47,829 nt of DNA from Ralstonia sp. ASV6 (GTDB lineage Bacteria; Pseudomonadota; Gammaproteobacteria; Burkholderiales; Burkholderiaceae). Where the stretch lies: contig NZ_JAELUI010000027.1 of assembly GCF_016429285.1 (NCBI RefSeq), forward strand, positions 1 to 47,829, read 5' to 3'. The position numbers and the translations under genes are program-made. Shown piece after piece: positions 26,190-35,555 of the stretch (position 1 is its first letter; each line of letters opens with the position of its first letter). Below the pieces are notes generated by a model. It was not told the DNA's origin and did no database searches. It saw only the letters and a list, made by a program, of their open reading frames with translations.

Positions 26190-26996
26190 TCATTCAACGC
26201 TGACGGATTTGACTGTCGCCCGGCGGCCTGGGCGAAACACCGCCGCATCCAAGTAGAAGCTGGCGTCTTCGTTGGCTTCGCACCAGCCGGGGATGCCCAT
26301 GACCGGCAGCGGGCGAAAATCGCGTGGTTTCAACTCGGAGTTCAGCAGCATGTCCGCCAGCGCGGCATCGAGCGACGCCCAATCCTCCGGCAGGGTGACC
26401 ACATGCACCGGCCACGCATGTGCGGTGATCGACTTGTATGGCGTGACCAGCTTCTCCAACAGCGCGTGACCGAATGGCAACACCGCGCACGCGGCACCCC
26501 ACGCTGCCCTGCCCTCCACGAACAGGCCACGCCAGTCGAAGCCGGTCAGGCTACGCTCGGGCGCATTGTCGGTATGCAGAAAGATGAGGGCGTTCTCGTC
26601 GAACAAGGTGGCGGCATCACGCACCGTACCGCGCGCGGCGCTGATGCCGTCCCGCGCAATCGCCCGCGCTTGTCGCGCGTTGAGCGCCGCCTTGGCGCGC
26701 GGCCAGTGCAGCCAGATCAGCGCGTTGAAAAAGTCGTGCAGGTTATCCCGCGTGGGCACACAGCCCGTGGCGGCGATGTGCGCCTCGTAGGCGGTGCCCG
26801 GTGGCAGCGCATCTTGCGGGATGAAGCGCAGCGCATGGCCAGCTGACGTCCGAATCGCTTGCGTAGCCAGGTGCGCGTTCAGTGCAGCACGCAGATCGGC
26901 GCCCTGTTCGACTGCATGTGCAATCGGGGCGCCGATGTGCGCGAGTGGCGCGAACGCGGGGTGCGTCCAATCAATCGCGCCCAAGCCTTCGATCAC
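26190..26996 (-). CDS. DUF3025-type conserved protein
   Basis: The function is unknown. The 268-residue product resembles proteins annotated DUF3025, common beside pyrC in betaproteobacteria. Conspicuous stretches are CVPTRDNLHDFFNALIWLHW, with an Asn-Leu-His-Asp core, RSLTGFDWRGLFVEGR and VMGIPGWCEANEDASFYLD, which suggest an enzyme. GTG 26996 (or the adjacent TTG 26999) is chosen, 13 bases after the pyrC stop; the longer open frame overlaps pyrC in another frame and is rich in Arg and Ser, unlike real protein. Its stop lies about 18 bases upstream of rnpB. Confidence 0.78.
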   Translation of the reverse strand: MIEGLGAIDWTHPAFAPLAHIGAPIAHAVEQGADLRAALNAHLATQAIRTSAGHALRFIPQDALPPGTAYEAHIAATGCVPTRDNLHDFFNALIWLHWPRAKAALNARQARAIARDGISAARGTVRDAATLFDENALIFLHTDNAPERSLTGFDWRGLFVEGRAAWGAACAVLPFGHALLEKLVTPYKSITAHAWPVHVVTLPEDWASLDAALADMLLNSELKPRDFRPLPVMGIPGWCEANEDASFYLDAAVFRPGRRATVKSVSVE

Positions 26997-27009
26997 CAAC
27001 GCAGACCGC

Positions 27010-28044
27010 TCAGACCGACTTCCAGCGCAGCATCTCGCCGCCGCGCAGCGGCACCAGCGTCTGCTCTCCGAACGGCACTTCAGCGGGGAGTTGCCATTGC
27101 GAACGCGTGAGCGTGAGCGTGCCGGCGTTGCGCGGCAGGCCGTAGAAGTCCGGACCATGCAGGCTGGCGAAACCTTCGAGCTTGTCGAGTGCGTTGGCGT
27201 CTTCAAATGCCTCGGTGTAGAGCTCCATGGCGTGCAGTGCGGTGTAGCAGCCGGCGCAGCCGCAGGCGTGCTCCTTCACCCCCTTCGCGTGCGGTGCGCT
27301 GTCGGTGCCGAGGAAGAAGCGCGGGTGGCCCGACGTAGCGGCTGCGACCAGCGCCAGGCGGTGCGTCTCTCGCTTGAGCACCGGCAGGCAGTAGTAATGC
27401 GGGCGAATGCCACCGACGAACAACGCGTTGCGGTTGTACAGCAGGTGGTGCGCGGTAATGGTCGCACCAACCGGGCCTTCCGCGTCGCGTACGTACTCGG
27501 CAGCCTGCTTGGTCGTGATGTGCTCGAACACGACCTTCAGTTCGGGGAAGTCACGGCGCAGCGGAAGCATCACGGTGTCGATGAAAACGGCTTCGCGGTC
27601 GAAGATGTCGACGGTGGGGTCGGTCACCTCGCCGTGCACCAGCAGCGGCATGCCGACTTCCTGCATCGCTTCGAGCGTCTTGGCGCAGCGGCGCAGGTCA
27701 GTCACGCCGGCGTCGCTGTTGGTGGTGGCGCCGGCCGGGTAGAGCTTCACGCCGTGGATGAAGCCGCTGGCCTTCGCCTCGCGAATCACCTCGGGCGAGG
27801 TGTTGTCGGTCAGGTACAGCGTCATCAGCGGCTCGAACTGCGTGCCAGCGGGCAGCGCAGCGAGGATGCGGTCACGGTACGCACGTGCCTGCGCGGTGGT
27901 CGTCACCGGCGGCTTGAGGTTCGGCATGATGATCGCCCGGCCGAACTGGCGCGCGGTGTCCCCCACCACGTCGGCGAGCGCGTCGCCGTCGCGCAGGTGC
28001 AGGTGCCAGTCATCGGGGCGGACGATAGTGAGAGTGTCGGTCAT
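27010..28044 (-). CDS. pyrC: Dihydroorotase (class II, PyrC)
   Basis: PyrC closes carbamoyl-aspartate to dihydroorotate in pyrimidine synthesis. The 344-residue product has the zinc-binding [10 protein letters not shown] near the N-terminus. [20 protein letters not shown], the [12 protein letters not shown] segment (its lysine bridges the two zincs), HGEVTD and [20 protein letters not shown] are the usual E. coli-type motifs. The length fits the class II enzyme. It is followed by the DUF3025 gene on the same strand. Confidence 0.97.
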   Translation of the reverse strand: MTDTLTIVRPDDWHLHLRDGDALADVVGDTARQFGRAIIMPNLKPPVTTTAQARAYRDRILAALPAGTQFEPLMTLYLTDNTSPEVIREAKASGFIHGVKLYPAGATTNSDAGVTDLRRCAKTLEAMQEVGMPLLVHGEVTDPTVDIFDREAVFIDTVMLPLRRDFPELKVVFEHITTKQAAEYVRDAEGPVGATITAHHLLYNRNALFVGGIRPHYYCLPVLKRETHRLALVAAATSGHPRFFLGTDSAPHAKGVKEHACGCAGCYTALHAMELYTEAFEDANALDKLEGFASLHGPDFYGLPRNAGTLTLTRSQWQLPAEVPFGEQTLVPLRGGEMLRWKSV

Positions 28045-28112
28045 GATGCGTAGGAGATCGGTCAGCGGAAAACGAAAGCGAAACTCAGAGAATAAATCAG
28101 TGCAACCGGGCC

Positions 28113-29204
28113 TTACGCCAGCGCCTCGGCAATCGCGCGGCCCAGATCAACGGTACTTGCCGTGCCGCCAATGTCGCGCGTGAGCGGCGCATGGCCTGGG
28201 CCGGCTACCAGCACGCGCTCGATGGCGGCCAGTACTGCTGCGCCCGCCTCGGGCTGGCCGAGGTGCTCGAGCATCATCGCTGCGCACCAGATCTGGCCGA
28301 TTGGGTTGGCAATGCCTTGACCCGCGATGTCCGGCGCAGAACCGTGCACTGGCTCGAACAGGCTCGGATAGGTGCGGTCCGGGTTGATGTTGCCCGACGG
28401 GGCAATCGCAATGGTGCCGGTGCAGGCGGGCCCCAGGTCCGAGAGGATGTCGCCAAACAGGTTGCTGGCGACCACCACATCGAACATCTCCGGCTTCTGC
28501 ACAAAGTGCGCGGTCAGGATGTCGATGTGAAACTTGTCGACGTTGACCTCCGGGTACTGCTTGGCCATCGCCTCCACGCGCTCGTCCCAGTACGGCATGG
28601 TGATGGAGATGCCGTTGGACTTGGTGGCCGACGTCAGGTGCTTTGCTGGGCGGCGCTGGGCCAGATCGAAGGCGAACTTGAGGATGCGGTCGACGCCGGT
28701 GCGGCTCATGACCGTTTCCTGGATGACGATCTCGCGCTCGGTGCCGCCGTACATGCGGCCGCCGACGCTGGAATATTCGCCTTCCGTGTTCTCGCGCACC
28801 ACGTAAAAATCGATCTCACCGGGCGCGCGGGGCTGGCCATTGCGATCGACCAGCGGGCTACGGATGCCGGGCATCAGGCGTACCGGACGCAGGTTTACAT
28901 ACTGGTCGAAGCCGCGCCGGAACTGCAGGAGAGAACCCCATAGCGAGATGTGGTCGGGTACCGTATCGGGCCAGCCGACGGCGCCGAAGAAGATGGCGTC
29001 ATAGCCGCGCAGGGTGTCAAACCAGTCGTCGGGCAGCATCTTGCCGTGGCACGCGTAGTAGTCGCAGCTGGCAAAGTCGAAGTGATCGGTCTGCAACGCA
29101 AAGCCGAATTTGCGCGCCGCAGCATCCAGCACGCGCAGGCCCTCGGGGACGACTTCCTTGCCGATGCCGTCTCCGGGGATCACGGCAATGCGATATGAAT
29201 TCAT
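28113..29204 (-). CDS. Tartrate dehydrogenase/D-malate dehydrogenase (decarboxylating)
   Basis: This NAD-dependent beta-decarboxylating dehydrogenase acts on D-malate or tartrate. The 363-residue product begins [20 protein letters not shown]. It contains [18 protein letters not shown] and [15 protein letters not shown], typical of the TtuC/DmlA group, [20 protein letters not shown], and the metal-binding [13 protein letters not shown]. LeuB is excluded because the substrate loop is of the DmlA type. No LysR regulator adjoins it, so the physiological substrate is unclear. ATG 29204 was chosen because the family sequence starts there. Confidence 0.88.
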   Translation of the reverse strand: MNSYRIAVIPGDGIGKEVVPEGLRVLDAAARKFGFALQTDHFDFASCDYYACHGKMLPDDWFDTLRGYDAIFFGAVGWPDTVPDHISLWGSLLQFRRGFDQYVNLRPVRLMPGIRSPLVDRNGQPRAPGEIDFYVVRENTEGEYSSVGGRMYGGTEREIVIQETVMSRTGVDRILKFAFDLAQRRPAKHLTSATKSNGISITMPYWDERVEAMAKQYPEVNVDKFHIDILTAHFVQKPEMFDVVVASNLFGDILSDLGPACTGTIAIAPSGNINPDRTYPSLFEPVHGSAPDIAGQGIANPIGQIWCAAMMLEHLGQPEAGAAVLAAIERVLVAGPGHAPLTRDIGGTASTVDLGRAIAEALA

Positions 29205-29282
29205 GGGAATGGGATCCGGTTGTGGCGGCAGTCGGGATGCTACGTTTGGTGGCGAATCTGTCTGCGTGCGGCGTAAGCGCAA

Positions 29283-29347
29283 CGGCCGGCAGGCTCAGCG
29301 GGGTGCCATGAAGGTCAAGTCGCTTGGCACCCCTGTCGGCCGGCAGG
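29283..29347 (+). repeat. Structured leader with nested inverted repeat
   Basis: GGGGTGCC (29300-29307) pairs with GGCACCCC (29326-29333). The hairpin is flanked by two copies of CGGCCGGCAGG (about 29284 and 29338), whose CGGCCG parts can pair too. It lies about 40 bases before the amidotransferase start and is followed by an AT-rich TATTTTATT stretch. Confidence 0.45.
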
Positions 29348-29387
29348 ATAATGGCTATTTTATTGCATCCGACTTTTCTTCCCCACC

Positions 29388-30218
29388 ATGTGCCAGCTGC
29401 TAGGCATGAACTGCGCCGAACCGACCGATGTGACGTTCTCGTTCACCGGGTTCGCCGCGCGCGGTGGCGTGACTGACCACCATGCCGACGGTTTCGGCGT
29501 CGCGTTCTTCGAAGACAAGGCCTGCCGCCTCTTCATCGACAACCAGTCGGCCGGCACCTCGCCGGTTGCCGATCTGGTCAAGCGTTACCCGATCAAGTCC
29601 AAGAACGTCATCTCGCACATCCGCAAGGCCACGCAGGGGACAGTGCGGCTGGAGAACTGCCACCCGTTCATGCGCGAGCTGTGGGGGCGGCACTGGATCT
29701 TCGCCCACAACGGTGATCTGAAGAACTTCTCGCCGTTCCTCTCCGGCGTCTACCAGCCCGTGGGCGACACCGACAGCGAACTCGCCTTCTGCTTCATCAT
29801 GCAGGCGCTGCGCAAGCGCTTTCCGGGTTCGCAGCCGCCGCTCAACGAGCTGTTCTACGCACTGTCCGACATCACCAAGGAAATCACCCGCTACGGCGTG
29901 TTCAACTTCCTGCTGTGCAACGGGCAGGCGCAGTTCGCGCATTGCTCAACACGGCTGTATTACATCGTGCGGCAGTGGCCATTCTCGACGGCGCACCTGA
30001 TCGACGCCGACATGACGATCGACTTCGCCAAGTACACGACGCCCGCCGACCGCGTCGCCGTCATCGCCACGGCACCGCTGACCGACAACGAGGTCTGGAC
30101 CCAGTTCGTGCCGGGCGAGCTGCTGATGTTCGAAAATGGCCAGGCCACCATGGCCACCAAGGTGCCGATTCCAGAGGCGGTGCAGATTGCCAACGCCGCC
30201 AACACGGCCTGCACCTGA
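29388..30218 (+). CDS. Class II glutamine amidotransferase domain protein (YafJ-like)
   Basis: This protein carries an N-terminal nucleophile glutaminase domain that frees ammonia from glutamine. The 276-residue product starts MCQLLGMNCAEPTDVTFSF; Cys2 becomes the catalytic N-terminal residue. ADGFGVAFFEDK, VISHIRKATQGTV, NCHPFMRELWGRHWIFAHNG (glutamine-binding) and GDTDSELAFCFIM follow the GATase II plan. There is no synthase domain, as in YafJ, so the ammonia acceptor is unknown. A terminator follows immediately. Confidence 0.9.
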   Translation: MCQLLGMNCAEPTDVTFSFTGFAARGGVTDHHADGFGVAFFEDKACRLFIDNQSAGTSPVADLVKRYPIKSKNVISHIRKATQGTVRLENCHPFMRELWGRHWIFAHNGDLKNFSPFLSGVYQPVGDTDSELAFCFIMQALRKRFPGSQPPLNELFYALSDITKEITRYGVFNFLLCNGQAQFAHCSTRLYYIVRQWPFSTAHLIDADMTIDFAKYTTPADRVAVIATAPLTDNEVWTQFVPGELLMFENGQATMATKVPIPEAVQIANAANTACT

Positions 30219-30235
30219 CACGACCGTCGCCCAAC

Positions 30236-30265
30236 AAAAAGCCGCTCCCGAGAGAGCGGCTTTTT
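30236..30265. terminator. Bidirectional terminator after the amidotransferase gene
   Basis: GCCGCTC (30241-30247) pairs with GAGCGGC (30254-30260), flanked by A5 and T5. It ends the plus-strand gene and could also stop read-through from gltL. Confidence 0.88.
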
Positions 30266-30286
30266 GTTTGCCTGGAACCTGGCGTT

Positions 30287-30409
30287 GGAACCTGTTCACG
30301 ATCCGTAGCGAGCGGCCCGAGGTTGGTTCGAGAAGCGCGGCCGTACATGTGTACGGCGAGCATCGCAGGACCAAGATCGGAACGCGCAGTAGGATCGTGG
30401 ACTGGTTCC
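30287..30409. repeat. Long imperfect palindrome abutting the gltL stop
   Basis: The outer arms at 30287-30304 and 30392-30409 are inverted repeats of 18 bases with two mismatches (GGAACC-GT-CACGATCC core). The exact midpoint is the palindrome CCGTACATGTGTACGG (30341-30356). The left half contains CCGTAGCGAGCGG (30303-30315). It closely parallels the element after purH in layout and motifs. The right arm ends at the gltL stop codon. Confidence 0.7.
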
Positions 30410-31143
30410 TAGTGCGACAGGATCTTCGACAGGAACTGCTTGGCGCGGTCGGAACGTGCATCGATGTTGCCGAAGAACTCTTCCTTCTCGCAGTCTTCAA
30501 CAATGCGGCCCTGATCCATGAAGATCACGCGGTTGGCAACCTTGCGGGCGAAACCCATTTCGTGGGTCACGCACATCATGGTCATGCCTTCCTTGGCCAG
30601 TTCCACCATCACGTCGAGCACTTCGTTGACCATTTCCGGGTCCAGCGCGGAGGTCGGCTCGTCGAACAGCATGCAGATCGGGTCCATCGACAGTGCACGG
30701 GCGATGGCCACACGCTGCTGCTGACCGCCCGACAGTTGGCCGGGGTACTTGGCAGCGTGCGCCTTCAGGCCCACGCGATCCAAGTACTTCAGGCCCTTGG
30801 CCATTGCCTCTTCCTTGGAGCGGCCCAGCACCTTTTGCTGCGCGATCGTCAGGTTTTCGGTAATCGACAGGTGCGGGAACAGTTCGAAGTTCTGGAACAC
30901 CATGCCCACGCGCGAACGCAGCTTCGGCAGGTTCGTGCCGCGGGCGCCCACCGAGGTACCGTCGACGAAGATCTCGCCCTTCTGGAACGGCTCAAGCGCG
31001 TTGACGGTCTTGATGAGCGTGGACTTGCCCGAACCCGACGGGCCGCACACCACCACCACCTCGCTCTTCTTCACGCTGGTGGTGCAGTCGGTCAGCACCT
31101 GGAAGGCGCCATACCACTTGGAAACGTTCTTGATCTCGATCAT
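30409..31143 (-). CDS. gltL: Glutamate/aspartate ABC importer ATP-binding protein
   Basis: GltL powers uptake of glutamate and aspartate through GltJK. The 244-residue product has Walker [11 protein letters not shown], the signature [15 protein letters not shown], Walker [15 protein letters not shown] and the switch histidine in [11 protein letters not shown]. These are typical of polar amino acid transporters. ATG 31143 is preceded by AAGGTG and overlaps the gltK stop by four bases. It is the last gene of gltIJKL. Confidence 0.95.
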   Translation of the reverse strand: MIEIKNVSKWYGAFQVLTDCTTSVKKSEVVVVCGPSGSGKSTLIKTVNALEPFQKGEIFVDGTSVGARGTNLPKLRSRVGMVFQNFELFPHLSITENLTIAQQKVLGRSKEEAMAKGLKYLDRVGLKAHAAKYPGQLSGGQQQRVAIARALSMDPICMLFDEPTSALDPEMVNEVLDVMVELAKEGMTMMCVTHEMGFARKVANRVIFMDQGRIVEDCEKEEFFGNIDARSDRAKQFLSKILSH

Positions 31144-31823
31144 TGGGTCACCTTCTTCTGAAGTCGCTTCACCAGCACGGAGGCGCCGAAGCAGATCACG
31201 AAATAGCACAAGCCGGCAAACAGCAGCAGTTCGACGATGCGGCCGTCGCGCTCACCAATGTTGTATGCCTGCGTAAAGAAGTCCGACAGCGCACTCACAT
31301 ACACCAGCGACGTATCCTGGAACAGGACGATGGCCTGCGTGAGCAGCAGCGGAATCATGTTGCGGAATGCCTGCGGCAGGATCACCAGGCGCATGGCCTG
31401 GCCGTACGTCATGCCCATCGCGTAGGCCGCGAACATCTGTCCGCGCGACACGCTCTGGATACCGGCGCGGATGATCTCCGAGTAGTACGCCGCCTCGAAC
31501 AATGCGAAAGCAACCAGCGCGGACGTCATGCGCATGTCGGTGGCCGGCGACAGATTGAAGATCTTCTGCAGCACCTGCGGCACGATCAGGAAGAACCACA
31601 GCAGCACCATCACCAGGGGAATGGAACGGAAGAGGTTCACGTACGCCTGACCGAACCACTGCAGCGGCTTGACGCCCGACAGGCGCATCATTGCCAGCAG
31701 CGTGCCCCAGACGATGCCGACCAGGATGGCCGTGCCCGTGATCTCGAGCGAGAGGACCATCCCCTCGCCGAGCACGCGCATGTTGTCGGCGTTGATGGAC
31801 GAGAAATCGAAGTGATAAGCCAT
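31140..31823 (-). CDS. gltK: Glutamate/aspartate ABC importer permease GltK
   Basis: GltK is one of two inner-membrane permeases of the glutamate/aspartate importer. The 227-residue product has about five transmembrane helices and the permease coupling motif region around [20 protein letters not shown], which contacts the ATPase. The [18 protein letters not shown] motif is typical of HisMQ-type permeases. It overlaps gltL and follows gltJ by 18 bases. Confidence 0.94.
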   Translation of the reverse strand: MAYHFDFSSINADNMRVLGEGMVLSLEITGTAILVGIVWGTLLAMMRLSGVKPLQWFGQAYVNLFRSIPLVMVLLWFFLIVPQVLQKIFNLSPATDMRMTSALVAFALFEAAYYSEIIRAGIQSVSRGQMFAAYAMGMTYGQAMRLVILPQAFRNMIPLLLTQAIVLFQDTSLVYVSALSDFFTQAYNIGERDGRIVELLLFAGLCYFVICFGASVLVKRLQKKVTQ

Positions 31824-31841
31824 GAAGTGTCGTCGCTCCGA

Positions 31842-32570
31842 TTACTTGCCACCGATAAAGCCAGGCAGCCGGGAACGTGCTTCCACCCAGCGCATCAGGC
31901 CCATTACGGTCAGGTTGATCAGCATGTACATCAGCGTCACGGCGATGAACGATTCGTAGGGCTGCGCGGTGTAGTCCACCAGTTGCCGCCCTTGCGCCGC
32001 CAGCTCCAGCAGACCGATGGTCGACGCCACGGCCGAGTTCTTGAAGATGTTCAAGAACTCGGAAGTCAGCGGCGGCACGATGATGCGGAACGACATCGGC
32101 AGCATCACGTAGCGATACGTCTGTGCCAGTGTGAAGCCCATCGCCAGACCGGCGTTGCGTTGGCCGCGCGGCAGCGAGTTGATACCCGAGCGCACCTGTT
32201 CACACACACGTGCCGCGGTAAAGGTACCCAGGCACAGCATCGCGCACAGGAACATCGACGTATTGGGGTTCATCTGCTTGATGTAATCGCCGCCCGGCAC
32301 GAGTTCGGGCATGACGAAGTACCAGATGAACAATTGCACGATCAACGGGATGTTGCGGAACAGCTCCACATACGCGGCGGCAAGACCCGACAACCACTTG
32401 TTCGGCACGGTGCGCAGCACGCCCAGCAAGGAGCCGATGACGAGCGCGATGATCCAGGAGGAGAGACCGAGCACGACGGTGGTCTTCAACCCCGCCAGCA
32501 GCCAGTCGAGATAGGTCTGATTCTGGGCGGCTTCCGTAAAGAAGACGCCCCAGTTCCAGTGGTAATTCAT
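31842..32570 (-). CDS. gltJ: Glutamate/aspartate ABC importer permease GltJ
   Basis: GltJ pairs with GltK. The 242-residue product begins MNYHWNWGVFFTEAAQNQTY, as in E. coli GltJ. It has ELFRNIPLIVQLFIWYFVMP and the coupling loop TAARVCEQVRSGINSLPRGQ. Hydrophobic helices span the rest. Its start is separated from the gltI stop by 99 bases holding a strong hairpin. Confidence 0.94.
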   Translation of the reverse strand: MNYHWNWGVFFTEAAQNQTYLDWLLAGLKTTVVLGLSSWIIALVIGSLLGVLRTVPNKWLSGLAAAYVELFRNIPLIVQLFIWYFVMPELVPGGDYIKQMNPNTSMFLCAMLCLGTFTAARVCEQVRSGINSLPRGQRNAGLAMGFTLAQTYRYVMLPMSFRIIVPPLTSEFLNIFKNSAVASTIGLLELAAQGRQLVDYTAQPYESFIAVTLMYMLINLTVMGLMRWVEARSRLPGFIGGK

Positions 32571-32576
32571 GATGGT

Positions 32577-32664
32577 TCCCTCAAAAAGAAACGGAAGGGA
32601 GAGGACCTGTTAACCGGCCTTTGCCTTCCGTTTCGATGATGCTTGAGTCAGGCCCGTTGAGGGA
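32577..32664. repeat. Intercistronic hairpin between gltI and gltJ
   Basis: AAACGGAAGG (32589-32598) pairs perfectly with CCTTCCGTTT (32624-32633). The pair is enclosed by an outer one, TCCCTCAA (32577-32584) with TTGAGGGA (32657-32664). Such hairpins behind periplasmic binding protein genes commonly protect the upstream mRNA and let the binding protein exceed the permeases. The outer arm overlaps the gltJ ribosome-binding region. Confidence 0.65.
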
Positions 32665-32669
32665 GCCGA

Positions 32670-33566
32670 TCAGTCAAGAGCCTTGTCGTTCGGGTTCTTG
32701 ATCAGCGCCTTCATGTCATCCGACAGCGGGAAGTCCATGTTCACGCCCTTCGGCGGAACCGGCTGCGTGAACCACTTCGTGTACAGCGCGTTGATCTCGC
32801 CCGACTTCATCAGACCGGCGATGGTCTTGTCGGCAATCGCCTTGAAGGGAGCGTCGTCCTTGCGCACCATGCAGCCGTAGGCCTCGCGCGATTGCGGCTT
32901 GGCCACGACAACCCAATCCGACGGGTTCTTGGCCTTGGCGCGCTCGCCGTACAGCAGTGCGTCGTCCATCATGAACGCGACAGCACGACCCGATTCCAGC
33001 GTCAGGAACGACTGACCGTGGTCCTTGGTGCTGATGATGTTCATGCCGAGCTGCTTGTCGTCGTTGTACTTGCGCAGCAGACGCTCCGACGTCGTACCGG
33101 CAGTGGTCACAACGTTCTTGCCCTTCAGGTCTGCCCAGTCCTTGATGCCCGAATCCTTCTTCACCATGATGCGGGTGCCGATGACGAAGATTGTGTCGGT
33201 AAACGAGGCTTGCTTCTGGCGCTCGAGGTTGTTCGTGGTCGAACCGCACTCAATGTCGATGGTGCCGTTCTGCAGCAGCGTGATGCGGTTCTGCGAGGTG
33301 ATCGGAATTTCCTTGACCTGCAGATCCTTCAGCTTGAGCTGGTCTTTCACGGCCTCGACGATCTTCTGGTTGATGTCGTACGAATAGCCAATCGTACGGA
33401 CGCCACCAACGTTGTAGCTGAACGGGATGGACGAATCGCGTACGCCCAGCGTGATGGTGCCGGTGTCCTTGATCTTCTTGAGCGTACCAGTCAGCTCTTG
33501 CGCGTGGGCAGCGCTGCTCAACACACCAACGGCTGCAAGCACGGTTGCCAGCTTCGCGAGGTTCAT
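32670..33566 (-). CDS. gltI: Glutamate/aspartate periplasmic binding protein
   Basis: GltI captures glutamate and aspartate in the periplasm for GltJKL. The 298-residue precursor has a signal peptide (MNLAKLATVLAAVGVLSSAA, cleavage probably after AHA at 22). The SBP_bac_3 domain follows: TLKKIKDTGTITLGVRDSSI, the ligand-site IECGSTTNNLERQKQASFTD, and a C-terminal FTQPVPPKGVNMDFPLSD that is highly typical of GltI. ATG 33566 has AGGAGAC upstream. It is first in the operon. A perfect dyad lies 166 bases upstream. Confidence 0.96.
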   Translation of the reverse strand: MNLAKLATVLAAVGVLSSAAHAQELTGTLKKIKDTGTITLGVRDSSIPFSYNVGGVRTIGYSYDINQKIVEAVKDQLKLKDLQVKEIPITSQNRITLLQNGTIDIECGSTTNNLERQKQASFTDTIFVIGTRIMVKKDSGIKDWADLKGKNVVTTAGTTSERLLRKYNDDKQLGMNIISTKDHGQSFLTLESGRAVAFMMDDALLYGERAKAKNPSDWVVVAKPQSREAYGCMVRKDDAPFKAIADKTIAGLMKSGEINALYTKWFTQPVPPKGVNMDFPLSDDMKALIKNPNDKALD

Positions 33567-33731
33567 GAAAGTCTCCTTTTGACCATGAAAGAGAAAGACG
33601 GGACTGTACCAAAAAACATTTGGCGACAGTATTGGTGTTGCCACTAAATCGTTGAATCCAACGGGATTTTTTCCTCTGGCAAACGGCCTGCCGCAACAGT
33701 ATTTTCCAAGCAACCGGACACCTTACATTGT

Positions 33732-33755
33732 GCTTTTCCGGAAATCCGGAAAAGC
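33732..33755. promoter_or_regulatory. Perfect dyad upstream of gltI, possible operator
   Basis: GCTTTTCCGG (33732-33741) and CCGGAAAAGC (33746-33755) are perfect inverted repeats with an AAAT spacer. The site is 166 bases upstream of gltI in a 524-base gap (33567-34090) with no gene. The same gap holds another hairpin, GAAGGGCG with CGCCCTTC (33911-33936). I found no convincing -35/-10 pair for gltI. Confidence 0.45.
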
Positions 33756-34012
33756 TGCGCAGCATCGGCTACGGAATCGCTCTGCTCAATCGGCACGCAT
33801 GCACGATGGCTTGAGCGGATCACCGCCAACTACTCAAAGAAAAACCAAGGGGAAATAAAGCCCGCTCGATGTGCGCTCTCTGTCGCTTACACGAACCCGA
33901 CTTGAGGATGGAAGGGCGACAGTGTTGCCGCCCTTCTCGTGGTGCGGTGCCCCGGAACGTTATGGTTCGTTCTATGCAGCACCGGCTTTCTTCAACCGTC
34001 GCGCATGACCGC

Positions 34013-34094
34013 CTGATCGGCAGCGACGCGATAGACCGGAGCAGCGCCCTGTTGGAGCACCGCGCCGGTATTTGACCGACGCGTCGCCGATCAG
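34013..34094. repeat. Long hairpin spanning the gdhA stop codon
   Basis: CTGATCGGCAGCGACGCG (34013-34030) is the inverted repeat of CGCGTCGCCGATCAG (34080-34094), apart from a 3-base bulge. An inner pair ACCGG/CCGGT extends it. The right arm includes the gdhA stop. No T-run follows on the minus strand, so termination by it alone is unlikely. Confidence 0.6.
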
Positions 34095-35392
34095 GGGTAC
34101 AGACCGCGCTCTTGGCGGGCCTGCAGAATCCGCGTGCAGGCGATGATGAACGCCGCCGTACGCAGAGTGACCTTGTTGTCCTGCGAAACTTGCCAGACAC
34201 CACGGAAGGCGTCTTGCATGATCCGTACCAGGCGCTGGTTGATCTCGTCTTCGGTCCAGAAGAAGCTCGAGAAATCCTGCACCCACTCGAAATAGCTGAC
34301 CGTCACGCCGCCGGCGTTGGCGATCACGTCCGGGCACACCAGGATGCCCTTGTCGCGCAGGATGTCGTCGGCCTCGGGCGTCGTGGGGCCGTTTGCACCT
34401 TCCACGACAATCTTTGCCTTGATATGGGGCGCGTTCTTGGCGGTGATCTGGCCTTCCAGTGCAGCCGGGATCAGGAATTCGCAATCCAGTGCCCAGAAAT
34501 CGTCTTGCGAGACGGTCTCTGCAGCAAAGCCGGCCACGCTGCCGTTGTGGTCGACGTGCGTGATCAGCGCGTCGACATCCAGGCCGCTGCCGTTGAACAC
34601 GATGCCCTTGTGATCCTGCACGGCGATGACCTTCGCGCCGGCGTCATGGAACAACTTGGCGGCCACGCTACCCACGTTGCCGAAGCCCTGCACCACCACG
34701 CGTGCGCCCTTGACATCAATGCCGAGGTTGCGTGCGGCTTCGCTGCCAACCACGAACACACCGCGGCCGGTGGCTTCACGACGGCCCAGGCTACCGCCCA
34801 GTGCGATCGGCTTGCCGGTCACCACGCCGGTGGCGGTGGAGCCTTCGTTCATGGAATACGTGTCCATCATCCACGCCATGATCTGCGCGTTGGTGTTCAC
34901 GTCCGGTGCCGGGATGTCCTTGTTCGGGCCGATGATGATGCCGATCTCGCTGGTGTAGCGACGGGTCAGGCGTTCCAGCTCACCGGAAGACAGCTTGCGC
35001 GGGTCGACACGAATGCCGCCCTTGGCGCCGCCGTACGGCACGTTCACAGCCGCGTTCTTCACCGACATCCATGCAGACAGTGCCATCACTTCCGACAGCG
35101 TCACGTCCTGGTGGAAACGCACGCCACCCTTGCCCGGGCCGCGCGACGTGTTGTGCTGCACGCGATAACCCTCGAAGTGGGCAATGCTGCCGTCATCCAT
35201 CTGGATGGGCACATCGACGATCAGGGCGCGCTTGGGGCGCTTGAGGGTTTCAACCCAGCGTGCCAGCGAGCCGAGGTAGGGGGTGACCCGGTCGACCTGC
35301 TGCAGATAGATGCCCCACGGGCCGAGGTTGTCGGCCGGTAGATAGGACGGGATGGCGTGCTGAAGTGTCGTCGGAGAAGCGACATTGGACAT
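34091..35392 (-). CDS. gdhA: Glutamate dehydrogenase
   Basis: GdhA interconverts glutamate with 2-oxoglutarate and ammonia. The 433-residue product is of the hexameric, roughly 430-residue group that includes NAD-dependent enzymes. The catalytic lysine region is [37 protein letters not shown] binds substrate, and the Rossmann motif is [20 protein letters not shown] 35392 has AGGAAG upstream. It lies beside gltIJKL, giving uptake and metabolism of glutamate together. A LysR gene is upstream on the same strand. Confidence 0.95.
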   Translation of the reverse strand: MSNVASPTTLQHAIPSYLPADNLGPWGIYLQQVDRVTPYLGSLARWVETLKRPKRALIVDVPIQMDDGSIAHFEGYRVQHNTSRGPGKGGVRFHQDVTLSEVMALSAWMSVKNAAVNVPYGGAKGGIRVDPRKLSSGELERLTRRYTSEIGIIIGPNKDIPAPDVNTNAQIMAWMMDTYSMNEGSTATGVVTGKPIALGGSLGRREATGRGVFVVGSEAARNLGIDVKGARVVVQGFGNVGSVAAKLFHDAGAKVIAVQDHKGIVFNGSGLDVDALITHVDHNGSVAGFAAETVSQDDFWALDCEFLIPAALEGQITAKNAPHIKAKIVVEGANGPTTPEADDILRDKGILVCPDVIANAGGVTVSYFEWVQDFSSFFWTEDEINQRLVRIMQDAFRGVWQVSQDNKVTLRTAAFIIACTRILQARQERGLYP

Positions 35393-35555
35393 GGTGTCTT
35401 CCTTTTTTGGACCTCGGTAAGGCCCCTCGTTTGGGAATATGCGGTCCCACAAAATGCCCGCCAGCTTAGGGACCGCCCAGAACGAAATCCAATGCCGTTT
35501 TTACATCGGGTTATGCATCAGGCGCATAACCCTACGCACCAATGCGATACCTCAT

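Noticed and set aside
31143-32639. A 498-residue plus-strand frame opposite gltJ and gltK
   Set aside because: It is a shadow frame with extreme His/Gln content opposite clear permease genes.
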